From Bacillota bacterium (GTDB lineage: Bacteria > Bacillota > DSM-12270 > Thermacetogeniales > Thermacetogeniaceae), in the NCBI GenBank assembly GCA_013177945.1, contig JABLXW010000008.1, forward strand, positions 124,001 through 188,000: DNA of 64,000 nucleotides. The letters run 5' to 3'. Below the pieces are notes generated by a model. That model was not told where the DNA came from. It saw only the letters and a program-made list of their open reading frames with translations, and ran no database searches. Both the position numbers and the translations under genes were made by a program. Shown piece by piece: positions 28,424-37,253 of this stretch; position 1 is the first letter of the stretch, and each line of letters opens with the position of its first letter.

Positions 28424-29263
28424 TCAACGGGGGATTTTAAATCCCTCCCCCAAAACCTCATGGGCGTCGGTGATGAACACAAAGGCGCGGGGGTCCACCC
28501 GGTAGATTGCCTCCTTCAGGCGGCTCTCCTCGGTTTTCGCCACCACGCACAGGAGCACCGGGCGCTTCTCCCCTGTATACATCCCCTCTCCCGGCAGAGA
28601 GGTTACGCCCCGGTCAAGCTCCCGGAAAATCGCCCTGGCGATCTCCTCCGGCCGCACGGAAATGATAAAGGCCGCTTTGGCGTAGCTGATCCCCTCCTGA
28701 ACCAGGTCGACGACCTTGCCCGTTACCAGGAGGCCCAGCAGGGCGTACAGGGCCAGTTCGGCACTGAAAAAAATCCCGGCCAGGCTGATCACCACAAAAT
28801 CTGCCCCCAGGAGAGCCTGCCCCACCGTTACGGGCAAATATTTAGAAACAAGCCGGGCCACCAGATCTGTCCCCCCGGTGGTTCCGTGCGCCCGGAGCAC
28901 TATACCCATCCCGATCCCGGCAAGGGCCCCCCCGTAAATAGAGGCGAGGAGAAGGTCGCGGGTCGGAACCGGGAGCCAGGAAGCAAGCGCCTCCACAAAA
29001 ACCGATGTGGCAACAGCCCCGTACAGGCTCCGGACCACCACCTGAAGCCCCAGTTCCCGGTAGGAGAGCAAAAAGAGGGGGATGTTAAGCGCCAGCAGCG
29101 TCCAGCCTACCGGAATTCCCAGAAGGTGGTACAGAATCGTCGCAAGGCCGCTTACTCCACCGGCGGCCACCCGGTTGGGGACGAGGAAGAGATCCAGGGC
29201 GAGGGCGGTGCCTAAAGCGCCAAAGGTAATCCAGATGTAAGAACATATCACCTTTTTTTGCAC
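28424..29263 (-). CDS. YitT family membrane protein
   Basis: The 279-residue protein has five or six membrane helices over the first 175 residues, including FLVPNRVAAGGVSGLATILYH and GIGMGIVLRAHGTTGGTDLVA, followed by a cytoplasmic DUF2179 domain (GVTSLPGEGMYTGEKRPVLL and IDP/RAFVFITDAHEVLGEGF). This is the YitT/YebE family, of unknown function. The GTG start has GAGAGGA 4 bases upstream. It is co-directional with, and 35 bases from, the transketolase genes. Confidence 0.88.
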   Translation of the reverse strand: MQKKVICSYIWITFGALGTALALDLFLVPNRVAAGGVSGLATILYHLLGIPVGWTLLALNIPLFLLSYRELGLQVVVRSLYGAVATSVFVEALASWLPVPTRDLLLASIYGGALAGIGMGIVLRAHGTTGGTDLVARLVSKYLPVTVGQALLGADFVVISLAGIFFSAELALYALLGLLVTGKVVDLVQEGISYAKAAFIISVRPEEIARAIFRELDRGVTSLPGEGMYTGEKRPVLLCVVAKTEESRLKEAIYRVDPRAFVFITDAHEVLGEGFKIPR

Positions 29264-29356
29264 AAAATCCTCTCACCCCGTTCTTAGTCTTTCCCAAAGC
29301 AGCCCCCGCCGTGCAACGTCCCCCTAAAAATTTTCTCGCTTCGACAGAAAATTCCT

Positions 29357-30055
29357 TTAAATCTGACCGGAAAGGATCAGATTCTCGCCGGTAATGTTAA
29401 CCTGCCGGACCTTGAAAGAAAAGGGGAGTTCCGCTCCGGTAAGGTTGAAGCGGAGGTGCGGGAGAAACTTTTGAGCAAGCTCGGGAGAGAGGGTTTCGCC
29501 TTCAACCTGCAGTTCGGTGGGAAAGAACTCAACACGCCCGTCGCTGTCCGACCGGAAGCTCCCCCAAATCGAAACGGTGAGGGAGCTTCCCAGAAAACCG
29601 ACCTTCCCTTCAAGCCTGACGCCTCGCGGGCCGAAGTCCAGCCTGGGGTTCTCAATCCCTCTAAGGCCCGACCGGGCAAGGTATTCATTTAAATCCTTTT
29701 CCCCGATGACGAGGCGGACCCGGACGGGGCCGGCCGGTTGAAAGGCAACGGGGAGAGCGCCCTCCCTCACCCCCCGCCAGTCCAGGGTCCCGCGGGGAAT
29801 GTCGACTGCCAGAAGCGAAGCGCGGCAGCCTTTTAAATCCACAGCTTCCATTTCCAGGCGCGCCCCATCCACCCTGCCCAGGAGAATCTTTGCCGCCGGA
29901 AAGGCAAAGACGCGCGCCTCCACCCGCCCCGGGTGGAGTTCGCTGCGCTCCACCTCCCGAGCGAGGGCTCCGGCAGCCAGGCCGGGCAGCGTAAATTCGC
30001 AGAGCATCAAAAACACGAGAAGGGTGATCAAAAAACCGGCAATCAATCTCTTCAT
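29357..30055 (-). CDS. DUF2993 (LmeA-like) exported lipid-binding protein
   Basis: The 232-residue protein begins with a signal-anchor (LIAGFLITLLVFLMLCEFTL) and then has the alternating beta pattern of DUF2993, as in the mycobacterial phospholipid-binding protein LmeA: VEARVFAFPAAKILLGRVDG, VRVRLVIGEKDLNEYLARSG and NLTGAELPFSFKVRQVNITG. It probably sits outside the membrane and binds lipid. The gene follows prfB by 53 bases in the same direction. The exact role is unknown. Confidence 0.7.
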   Translation of the reverse strand: MKRLIAGFLITLLVFLMLCEFTLPGLAAGALAREVERSELHPGRVEARVFAFPAAKILLGRVDGARLEMEAVDLKGCRASLLAVDIPRGTLDWRGVREGALPVAFQPAGPVRVRLVIGEKDLNEYLARSGLRGIENPRLDFGPRGVRLEGKVGFLGSSLTVSIWGSFRSDSDGRVEFFPTELQVEGETLSPELAQKFLPHLRFNLTGAELPFSFKVRQVNITGENLILSGQI

Positions 30056-30108
30056 TTACAGGCTCCTGGATGCAGGCTCCCCGGCAAAAGGTTCCATGCG
30101 GAACGGCT

Positions 30109-31222
30109 TCAGCTTTCCCGGAACTGGCGGAGGTACGCCATGATAAAGGGAGTTATTGCTCCATCCATCACGGCCTGGACGTTGCCCAGTTCGAGTCCGG
30201 TGCGGTGGTCCTTGACAAGGGTATAGGGCTCAAAAATATAAGAACGGATCTGGCTTCCCCAGGCGATTTCCCGCTGCTCCCCCCGCAGTTGCGCCAGCCT
30301 GGCCTCCTGTTCCCTCCTCTTCAGCTCCCCCAGGCGGGAGTGGAGGATCTTCATGGCGCGGAGCCGGTTCGCCAGCTGAGATCGCTCGCTCTGACACTGG
30401 ACGACGATCCCGGTGGGGAGATGGGTGATCCGGACCGCGGAATCGGTTTTGTTGACGTACTGGCCGCCGTGGCCGCTCGCCCGGAAGGTATCGATCCGCA
30501 GGTCGTCGGGATCGATCTCCACCTCGGCCTCCTCCATTTCCGGGATGACATCAACCGAGGCAAAAGAGGTGTGGCGCCTTCCGGAGGCATCAAAGGGAGA
30601 AATCCGGACGAGCCGGTGGACGCCGCGCTCCGCCTTCAGGTAGCCGTAGGCCCGGGGTCCGGAGATCAGGGCAGTAATGCTTTTAATGCCTGCCTCCTCC
30701 CCCGGCAGAAGATCGAGCACCTCCACCTTATAACCCTGCTCCTGCGCCCAGCGGGCGTACATCCGGAAAAGCATTTCCACCCAATCCTGGGCCTCCGTTC
30801 CGCCGGCGCCGGCGTGCAGGGAAATCAAAGCATTCCGGTGGTCATAGGGGCCCGTGAAAAGGGTTTCCTCCTCCCAGCGGTTCAGAGCGGCACCGAATTT
30901 TTGAATCCCCTCTTCCAGCTCTGCCCCGATTTCGGGGTCTTCGGATTCCGCAAACAGCTCAAGGAGCACCTCAAGCTCTTCCAGATCGTTCCGCAGCCTG
31001 TGGTAAAGGCTCAGCTCCTCCCTGAGCCCGGCAGCCTCCTGCAGGATTTTTCCCGCCCGCCCGGCATCTGCCCAAAAGTCAGGGGAGGCGGCGCGAGATT
31101 CCAGCTTTTGAAGCTCCGCTTCTTTTCTTTCAATGTCAAAGAGAAACCCTCAATTCTGCAAACCTTTCCTTCAATGCTTCAAGTTCTCTTTTCCATTCTC
31201 TCCACTCTTTCCATTCGACCAA
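30109..31222 (-). CDS. prfB: Peptide chain release factor 2, with programmed +1 frameshift
   Basis: RF2 ends translation at UGA and UAA. The catalytic GGQ is in FRASGHGGQYVNKTDSA and the stop-recognition SPF tripeptide in RISPFDASGRRHTSF. The gene is read in two frames: the 28 or so codons of the first frame end FAELRVSL at CTT TGA C (31136-31141), and the +1 frame continues DIERKEAELQKLE. The sequence GAGGGTTTCTCTTTGAC, with an internal Shine-Dalgarno-like GAGGG, is the conserved autoregulatory site. I take the TTG at 31222 as start; a GTG at 31231 overlapping the upstream stop is possible. Total about 370 residues, normal for RF2. Confidence 0.93.
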
Positions 31223-31227
31223 CGGGT

Positions 31228-32448
31228 TCACTCTCCCTGGGACATGGCTTCGGGCCTGAGAAAACGGCATCTCTTGTTGATCTCCGCCTGGAGCCGGGCC
31301 TGGTGGAAATTTTCCGGAATCTTCCCCCCCGTTCCAAAACCAGAACGCACTTCAAACCCGGTGCGCTGCTTCACAATAACGGCAATCCGCTCGATCATCT
31401 CCTCCAGGATGCGGGGGTCTTTCACCTTTGTGATCACCGCATATTCATCTCCGCCGATCAGGGCCACCAGGTCGCGCTCTCTTCCCGCCCGGTTGACCCG
31501 GACCAGGGAGCGCATCAGCTGGAGAATGGAAACCTTGATGTTCTGGATTTCGTACTCCGTGTGGAGCTTGACAAAGCTCCCGAAGGCCCGCAGGTCGAGC
31601 AGGATCACCGACTCGTCTCCCGTCAAACTCACGTCCAGCACCCTGAGGCGGGGGTCCTCCGCCCCGGTGATCCCGATCACCAGGTCGCGGACCACCTCAT
31701 CTTCGATCTGTTGGGGCTCCAGGCCGAGGCTGACCCGCGCCTGGAATTTTCTTTCAATGGCGCACAGCTGGTCGAGGATGGCAATCGTCTGGGCAAGGTT
31801 GCAGCCGGGAGCCGCATACTGCTCGGGATTATAATTGAAAATGTCATGCTTGACAATCCCGGTTAAGCAAAGGGCGTCCCCCACAAGGTTCAGGGTCCTG
31901 GGCCTGATTTTTACATGGTGGTGGAGGGCAATTCCCTCCTGGACGCGTGCGGAAAGGCCGTACTTCCGGGCAATCTCCACGCTCCGGGCCACGTGGTCGT
32001 GAAAGGGGGTCTTCCACTCCGCCCACCTCATTCCGGGATAGGAACGGAGCAGGAGAGGGACCCGGGACTTCGCGACGGCACGGGCATCAAAAAAGCTGTC
32101 ATCAACCTCGTTGCCCTTGCCAATGTCGTGGAAAAGAACTCCTTCCAGCAGCTCTTCCCGGGCTATGCCCAGGGCATCAAGCACCTCCCCGGGCAGGAGG
32201 GCAGCCAGTTCCACCATCCGGATGGTATGGTGCAGCTGGTTTTCCCCTACAGAAACGATGTTGGCGAGGTAAAGGAGTTCCTTTACTCCAAAGAAACGCT
32301 CCAGGAAAGGGACGATGCGAGGCCTGACAACCCCCAGCACGGCTTTCAATAAAAGCTCCCGGTGACAAAGGGGCTGGTCGCAGTGAAAATCGGCGGAAAT
32401 ACAGAATTCCGCCAGCTCCTGTTTCGTAGCCGCCCTCTTCCCCTGCAT
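31228..32448 (-). CDS. HD-domain protein with C-terminal GGDEF-like domain
   Basis: The 406-residue protein has an HD phosphohydrolase domain: ENQLHHTIRMVELAALLP, then GVLFHDIGKG with the HD pair at residues 107-108, then TPFHDHVARSVEIARKYGL and GIALHHHVK. The C-terminal 150 residues carry LIGGDEYAVI, a GGDEF-like signature with Tyr in the last place. No signal or transmembrane segment is clear, so it is likely cytoplasmic. A role in cyclic dinucleotide signalling is likely, but neither activity is proven. Its stop overlaps the prfB start region; secA lies downstream on the other side, all co-directional. Confidence 0.75.
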   Translation of the reverse strand: MQGKRAATKQELAEFCISADFHCDQPLCHRELLLKAVLGVVRPRIVPFLERFFGVKELLYLANIVSVGENQLHHTIRMVELAALLPGEVLDALGIAREELLEGVLFHDIGKGNEVDDSFFDARAVAKSRVPLLLRSYPGMRWAEWKTPFHDHVARSVEIARKYGLSARVQEGIALHHHVKIRPRTLNLVGDALCLTGIVKHDIFNYNPEQYAAPGCNLAQTIAILDQLCAIERKFQARVSLGLEPQQIEDEVVRDLVIGITGAEDPRLRVLDVSLTGDESVILLDLRAFGSFVKLHTEYEIQNIKVSILQLMRSLVRVNRAGRERDLVALIGGDEYAVITKVKDPRILEEMIERIAVIVKQRTGFEVRSGFGTGGKIPENFHQARLQAEINKRCRFLRPEAMSQGE

Positions 32449-32532
32449 TCCGCTTCTGCCTCCGTTCTTCTGTACTGTCTGGTTTCCGGAAACCTTTTTT
32501 ATTTATTTTGCCATAAAATGAGGAATTCCTGC

Positions 32533-35202
32533 CTACCTCCCGCAGCAGCGCTTATATTTCTTTCCGCTGCCGCAGGGGCAGGGAGCGTTTCTCCCGATGT
32601 GCTGCACCCGGACCGGCCGGGGGCGCTCCTCCTCTTCCCCCCGGTTTTCCACAAGGCGGCGGGGGCGACGTTCGGCCGCAGCCGGAGCGATCTGAACCCT
32701 GAAAAGGTAGCGGACCACATCCTCCTGGATGCTTTTAATCATCTCCTGAAACATGGCATAGGCCTCAAACTTATACTCCACCAGCGGGTCGGAGTGTCCG
32801 TAGGCGCGCAGCCCGATCCCCTGGCGCAGCTGGTCCATTGCGTCCAGGTGGTCCATCCACTTGGCATCGACAACCCTGAGGAGAATTACCCTCTCCAGCT
32901 GCCTCAACATCTCGGCCCCCAGCTCCTCTTCCCGGGAGCGCCAGAAAGCTTCGGCCTCCTCAAGAAGCCGCGCCGTGAGAGCCTCCCGCGAGGTGCACTC
33001 CTCCAGGTCCGCCACGCTCAGGGCACCCGGGCGGAGGAAGAGCTGCTCTCCATACGCAAGCAACCCCTTCAGGTCCCACTCCTCCGGGTACTTGCTCTCT
33101 CCTGTATAGCGGGCAACTGTGTCCGCAACCACACTGGAAATCATCTCTCTGATCGTATCTCCGAGGTCCTCGCCCAGCAGGACGCGGCGCCGCTGGCTGT
33201 AGATGACCTCCCGCTGCTGGTTCATGACATCGTCGTACTCCAGAACGTGCTTGCGGAGCTCGAAGTTGCGGCTCTCCACCTTCTTCTGGGCGGCTTCGAT
33301 GGACCGGGTCACAAGCGGGTGCTCGATGGGCACGGAGTCGTCCATCCCCAGTTTATCCATGAGCCCCATGATGTTGTCGGAACCGAAGAGGCGCATCAGG
33401 TCATCCTCCAGGGAGACGTAGAAGCGGGAGGAGCCCGGGTCGCCCTGCCGGCCCGCCCGGCCCCGGAGCTGGTTGTCGATGCGCCTGCTTTCGTGGCGCT
33501 CCGTTCCAATGATGTGGAGGCCTCCCAGCGCAACCACCTTCTCGTGCTCCGCATCGGTCTCCTGTTTGAATTTCGCCACCAGCCGCCGGAACTCTTCCCT
33601 TGCAGCAGCCACTTCCGGGGAGGAGGGGGTCCCGTACTCGGCCGCCTCGGCAACCACCTCAGGAGGACAGCCCCGGCGGAGGAGTTCCTCGCGGGCAAGG
33701 TACTCCGGGTTCCCCCCGAGCAGAATGTCGGTCCCCCGCCCCGCCATGTTCGTGGCAATGGTAACCATTCCCAGCCTTCCCGCCTGGGCGACGATCTTCG
33801 CCTCCTGCTCGTGGTACTTGGCGTTCAGGACCTGGTGGGGGATCCCCCGCTTTTTGAGAAGCCTGCTGAGCATCTCCGATTTTTCAATGGAGATGGTGCC
33901 CACCAGCACGGGCTGACCGCGCCGGTGGCACTCTGCAATCTCCTCCACAACCGCCGCGAACTTCCCCTGCTCCGTGCGGTAGACAACATCAGGGTAGTCG
34001 ACCCGGATCATCGGCTTGTGGGTGGGAATCACAACCACGTCAAGCCCGTAAATCTTCCGGAACTCCTCCTCTTCGGTGGCGGCCGTACCGGTCATCCCCG
34101 CCAGTTTCCGGTACATCCGGAAGTAGTTCTGGAAGGTGATGGTGGCCAGGGTCTGGGATTCCCGCTCGATGCGCACCCCTTCCTTGGCCTCAATCGCCTG
34201 GTGCAGCCCCTCGCTGAAGCGGCGCCCAAACATCAGGCGGCCCGTGAACTCATCTACAATGATGACCTTTCCATCCTTCACCACGTAGTCCCGGTCGCGC
34301 TTCATCAGGGCGTGGGCGCGCAGCCCCTGGTAGACGTGGTGCGCCAGCTCCAGGTTTGCCTCATCGGAAAGGTTGTCGACCCCCAGCATTTTTTCCACCT
34401 TGCGGACTCCCGCCTCGGTGAGGGCCACCGTATGCGCCTTCTCATCAACCTGGTAATCGACTCCCGCCTGAAGCCTGGGGACCAGGCGCGCGATCCGGTA
34501 GTAGAGCTCCGTCGGCTTTTCCGCCGGCCCCGAGATAATCAGGGGGGTGCGCGCCTCGTCGATGAGGATGCTGTCCACCTCGTCAACGATGGCGTAGTGG
34601 AGCTCCCGCTGCACCATTTCCGAAGCATCCAGGACCATGTTGTCCCGGAGGTAGTCGAATCCGAACTCGTTGTTGGTCCCGTAAGTAACATCGGCAGCGT
34701 AGGCACGCTGCCGTTCCAGGGTATCCAGGCCGTGCACGATCAGCCCTACAGTGAGGCCCAGAAAGCGGTAAATACCTCCCATCCACTCGCTGTCCCGGCG
34801 CGCCAGGTAGTCGTTCACCGTTACGATATGGACGCCCCGCCCCGTCAGGGCGTTCAGGTAGGCAGGCATGGTCGCCACGAGGGTCTTTCCTTCCCCGGTC
34901 TTCATCTCGGCGATCCTTCCCTGGTGGAGGACAATTCCCCCCATCAGCTGCACATCGAAGGGGCGCATCCCCAGGACGCGCCGCGCCGCCTCCCGGACCA
35001 CGGCGAAGGCCTCCGGGAGGAGGTCATCCAGGGTTTCGCCCTGGGCAAGCCGGTTTTTGAACTCTGCAGTCTTTGCTCTCAGCTGGCTGTCGCTCAACCC
35101 CCTGATCTGGGGCTCCAGGCTGTTGATCTGGTCTACGGTTTTCTGCAAACGCTTGATCTCGCGCGCGTTGTCATCAAAAAGACTGCGTAAAACGCTCAGC
35201 AT
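32533..35202 (-). CDS. secA: Preprotein translocase motor ATPase SecA
   Basis: SecA drives secreted proteins through SecYEG. The 889-residue product has Walker [16 protein letters not shown] near residue 102, the DEVD motif [18 protein letters not shown], the helicase block GTIEKSE-like [29 protein letters not shown], and the C-terminal zinc-binding SEC-C tail [13 protein letters not shown] that contacts SecB-like factors or lipids. The ATG has AAGGTGAG 4 bases upstream. It lies between hpf and the HD-GGDEF/prfB genes, the conserved Firmicute secA-prfB order with one insertion. Confidence 0.97.
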   Translation of the reverse strand: MLSVLRSLFDDNAREIKRLQKTVDQINSLEPQIRGLSDSQLRAKTAEFKNRLAQGETLDDLLPEAFAVVREAARRVLGMRPFDVQLMGGIVLHQGRIAEMKTGEGKTLVATMPAYLNALTGRGVHIVTVNDYLARRDSEWMGGIYRFLGLTVGLIVHGLDTLERQRAYAADVTYGTNNEFGFDYLRDNMVLDASEMVQRELHYAIVDEVDSILIDEARTPLIISGPAEKPTELYYRIARLVPRLQAGVDYQVDEKAHTVALTEAGVRKVEKMLGVDNLSDEANLELAHHVYQGLRAHALMKRDRDYVVKDGKVIIVDEFTGRLMFGRRFSEGLHQAIEAKEGVRIERESQTLATITFQNYFRMYRKLAGMTGTAATEEEEFRKIYGLDVVVIPTHKPMIRVDYPDVVYRTEQGKFAAVVEEIAECHRRGQPVLVGTISIEKSEMLSRLLKKRGIPHQVLNAKYHEQEAKIVAQAGRLGMVTIATNMAGRGTDILLGGNPEYLAREELLRRGCPPEVVAEAAEYGTPSSPEVAAAREEFRRLVAKFKQETDAEHEKVVALGGLHIIGTERHESRRIDNQLRGRAGRQGDPGSSRFYVSLEDDLMRLFGSDNIMGLMDKLGMDDSVPIEHPLVTRSIEAAQKKVESRNFELRKHVLEYDDVMNQQREVIYSQRRRVLLGEDLGDTIREMISSVVADTVARYTGESKYPEEWDLKGLLAYGEQLFLRPGALSVADLEECTSREALTARLLEEAEAFWRSREEELGAEMLRQLERVILLRVVDAKWMDHLDAMDQLRQGIGLRAYGHSDPLVEYKFEAYAMFQEMIKSIQEDVVRYLFRVQIAPAAAERRPRRLVENRGEEEERPRPVRVQHIGRNAPCPCGSGKKYKRCCGR

Positions 35203-35278
35203 ATTCTCACCTTCTTCCGGCCGGGACCGCTTTCATTTTAACACCTCTCCTCTCTCCTGGCAAGAAAGGGCCAGCACA

Positions 35279-35302
35279 AAGGGGCCCCTTGCAGGGCCCC
35301 TT
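35279..35302 (-). terminator. Hairpin between hpf and secA
   Basis: A 9-bp perfect stem (AAGGGGCCC / GGGCCCCTT) with a 6-base loop lies 45 bases after hpf. On the minus strand only TTTG follows, so it may be a weak terminator or an attenuator separating hpf and secA expression. Confidence 0.5.
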
Positions 35303-35346
35303 GTTCCCTCGCCTCAAAAGCAAGGCGCCGACCCCGGACCGGGAAC

Positions 35347-35880
35347 CTAGAATTCGGGTTCGATCAGCCCGTAGTTCCCGTCTTTGCGGCGGTAGAGGAC
35401 GTTGACCTGCTCTGTTTCCGCGTTGCTGAAAACGAAGAAATCGTGGCCCAGCAGGTTCATCTGTAAAACGGCCTCTTCCACAGTCATCGGCTTTATGGCG
35501 AAACGCTTTGTCCGCACCACTTTCGGCTCCTCTTCCTTTTTGTTTTCCTCACCGAGAGCCGCAATCAGATCCTTCAGGCCCTGGTTGCGGAACCGCCGGT
35601 AAAGCCTGGTCCGGTGCTTCTGGATCTGCTTTTCCAGCTTTTCGACAACCAGATCCACGGCGGCATAAAGGTTCTCCCCGCTTCCCTCTTCCCCCCGCAG
35701 GATCATGCTGTTCAGGGGAATGGTCACCTCCGCAACGTAGCTCCCCCGCTCTGTAAAAACCGTCACCTGAGCTTCGTGGATGTGATCGAAATACCGGGTT
35801 AACTTTACCAGCTTCTTCTCCACGTAGTCCCGCAGTCCCTCGGTCACTTCGATGTTTTTCCCCCGGATGGTGATCTTCAC
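35347..35880 (-). CDS. hpf: Ribosome hibernation promoting factor, long form
   Basis: The N-terminal domain KITIRGKNIEVTEGLRDYVE and the C-terminal dimerisation domain with VEEAVLQMNLLGHDFFVFSN and YRRKDGNYGLIEPEF define a long HPF (177 residues), which dimerises 70S ribosomes into inactive 100S particles in slow growth. I start at the GTG at 35880 (MKITIRG), 11 bases after AAAGGAG; a GTG 12 bases upstream overlaps that ribosome site. In Bacillus the gene (yvyD) lies beside secA, as here. Confidence 0.95.
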   Translation of the reverse strand: MKITIRGKNIEVTEGLRDYVEKKLVKLTRYFDHIHEAQVTVFTERGSYVAEVTIPLNSMILRGEEGSGENLYAAVDLVVEKLEKQIQKHRTRLYRRFRNQGLKDLIAALGEENKKEEEPKVVRTKRFAIKPMTVEEAVLQMNLLGHDFFVFSNAETEQVNVLYRRKDGNYGLIEPEF

Positions 35881-35974
35881 CCAAACATCCACTCCTTTCG
35901 GTTCTGGTATTTATTATTATTCCCTTTGCAGGGAAAAAATCCTTCTCCCTTCCCAGGCGCCCTTCCCTAACAGA

Positions 35975-36003
35975 GAAACCCCGGCAGCCCATGCCGGGGT
36001 TTC
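35975..36003 (-). terminator. Terminator hairpin after the cold-shock gene
   Basis: A 12-bp stem (GAAACCCCGGCA / TGCCGGGGTTTC) with a 5-base loop lies 34 bases after csp and is followed on the minus strand by TCTGTTAGG. The stem is strong but the T-run is short. Confidence 0.65.
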
Positions 36004-36036
36004 CTCCATTACAGCGGAAACAAGATAAGAGATCTT

Positions 36037-36234
36037 CTATAGTTTCACGACCCTGGCGGCCTGGGGCCCGCGGGCGCCCTGGACGATCTCGAACTCAACC
36101 CGCTGGCCTTCGGTCAGGGTCTTGAAGCCCTCCTCCTGAATCGCTGAGTAGTGAACGAACACGTCTCCACCGCCATCGCACTCGATGAAGCCGTATCCCT
36201 TCTCCTGGTTGAACCACTTGACTCTGCCTTGCAT
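36037..36234 (-). CDS. Cold shock protein
   Basis: The 65-residue product is a single cold-shock domain: [18 protein letters not shown] holds RNP1 (KGYGFIE), DVFVHYSAI holds RNP2, and the C-terminus [13 protein letters not shown] is standard. It binds single-stranded RNA or DNA and melts RNA structure. The ATG has TAGGAGGAATG upstream. A near-consensus promoter gives an mRNA with a 5' leader of about 85 bases, a length common for csp genes. The gene is probably monocistronic, with a hairpin behind it. Confidence 0.95.
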   Translation of the reverse strand: MQGRVKWFNQEKGYGFIECDGGGDVFVHYSAIQEEGFKTLTEGQRVEFEIVQGARGPQAARVVKL

Positions 36235-36323
36235 TACTTCGCATTCCTCCTAAAAATTTAATCCCCACGAAAAAACCGGACCCGCTTCTTCCCAGCAGAT
36301 CCGGGATTTCCACGAGCACCTCC

Positions 36324-36352
36324 ATCATAGCACAAGGCGAGAGTCCTGTCAA
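36324..36352 (-). promoter_or_regulatory. Sigma-A promoter of the cold-shock gene
   Basis: Minus strand TTGACA (36347-36352), 17-base spacer, TATGAT (36324-36329). The -35 is perfect and the -10 matches 5 of 6. It lies about 90 bases before the csp start codon. Confidence 0.85.
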
Positions 36353-36417
36353 TTTCTCAAAAATTAAATGGCTGTCGAAAAATGTTCACGCGAAATTCAC
36401 GAAAGCTGCACAATTCC

Positions 36418-36491
36418 TGTGGATAATGTGGATAAAGCTGTTCATAACCTCAATTTTATTAAAATTCTGGTGTGGATTACTCTGTGGATGC
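36418..36491. promoter_or_regulatory. Cluster of DnaA boxes
   Basis: The stretch 36235-36569 has no gene; besides the csp promoter it holds this cluster. TGTGGATAA occurs twice back to back (36418-36426, 36427-36435), each a perfect reverse complement of the DnaA box TTATCCACA. Two near copies follow in the same orientation: TGTGGATTA (36471-36479, one mismatch) and TGTGGATGC (36483-36491, two mismatches). A/T-rich DNA with AATTTTATTAAAATT lies between. The cluster is 66 bases upstream of the csp -35. dnaA is not in the window, so this is not an obvious oriC. Confidence 0.75.
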
Positions 36492-36523
36492 AAAAATTTT
36501 GTCAGATAACATGGTGATTTGTC

Positions 36524-36555
36524 TTTTTCGGGGAAGATTTTTGCGCCCCGAAAAA
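36524..36555. repeat. Inverted repeat after the FlgN-like gene
   Basis: A 10-bp perfect inverted repeat TTTTTCGGGG / CCCCGAAAAA with a 12-base loop lies 15 bases past the end of the FlgN-like gene. Neither strand has a T-run beyond the stem, so it is not a standard terminator, though it could still stop or stabilise the transcript. Confidence 0.6.
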
Positions 36556-36569
36556 TGAGCTTCTCTTGA

Positions 36570-37064
36570 TTATTTTTTCAGATCCAGAAAGCTCCCCCCG
36601 TCCGGAGGCTTCGCCTGGTAGGCCTGGTTTGCGGCGCGCAAGGCCCGGACATCCTGCAGAGAACCCCTGACCGCTTTGATCTGCCCTTCCAGGAGAGCGG
36701 TGCTCTCCCGGTCGCAGCCCTGGATCTCTTCAATCACCCCGGCCAGTTCCCGCAAAATTTCCCCCAGCTTCGTGCAGGATGGCGTATGCACCAGTTCCTT
36801 CAGCTTTTCGAGGTTGAATTCTCTGAAATGCAAAATTTGCTGGACCTCTTCCCGGAGCGCGGAAAGCTCCCGCCCGGTTTCATCAATCTCCTCCATGAGG
36901 GCCTGGCGCCGGGCAAGAATCTCCTCAAGGTGCAGACCGCCCCCGGCGCGCACCACCTCCTGCTGGCGCCGGGCGAGATCCCGCATCTCCCGGAAACGCT
37001 GAAGCTGGAGCTCATAGCCGAGGGCCAGCCTGTCCACCAGCTGGTAAATCCGCCTCATCTTCAT
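36570..37064 (-). CDS. Coiled-coil protein, FlgN/FliT-like
   Basis: The 164-residue product is almost wholly helical, with heptads from about residue 15 to 145 (LHLEEILARRQALMEEIDET, LREEVQQILHFREFNLEKLK) and no membrane segment. This shape and length fit the FlgN/FliT flagellar export chaperones. In Bacillus the flagellar fliD-fliS-fliT genes lie next to hpf and secA, so the position supports a relic of that cluster, but no other flagellar gene is here. Family membership is tentative. ATG start with GGGAGGGG upstream. Confidence 0.45.
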   Translation of the reverse strand: MKMRRIYQLVDRLALGYELQLQRFREMRDLARRQQEVVRAGGGLHLEEILARRQALMEEIDETGRELSALREEVQQILHFREFNLEKLKELVHTPSCTKLGEILRELAGVIEEIQGCDRESTALLEGQIKAVRGSLQDVRALRAANQAYQAKPPDGGSFLDLKK

Positions 37065-37253
37065 TCTTCACCCCTCCCGTCAACACCCTGGATCAAATGC
37101 ACACGCCCGCCCGAAGCTCTGCAGGCCTCCTCAAGCCGCGAGGATTAGGGGCACCTGAACCCGCGGCCCAGGCAGGATTTTTGCCGCGCCTGGAGAAGTT
37201 AAAAATCTGCGCGCTTTCCTCAGGCTTTCTTTGAAGGAGAATTCGAGACAGAC

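Noticed and set aside
32481-32494. GGTTTCCGGAAACC followed by TTTTTTATTT as a plus-strand terminator
   Set aside because: There is no plus-strand gene to end here and the palindrome has almost no loop, so I do not annotate it.
32362-35190. 942-codon open frame on the plus strand opposite secA
   Set aside because: It mirrors a certain gene; high G+C at third positions keeps the antisense frame open. Its translation is rich in His, Pro and Arg and shows no motif.
36418-36491. Chromosomal origin of replication
   Set aside because: No dnaA, dnaN, rnpA or gidA nearby, and the neighbours (hpf, secA, prfB) are usually far from oriC in Firmicutes; only four boxes.
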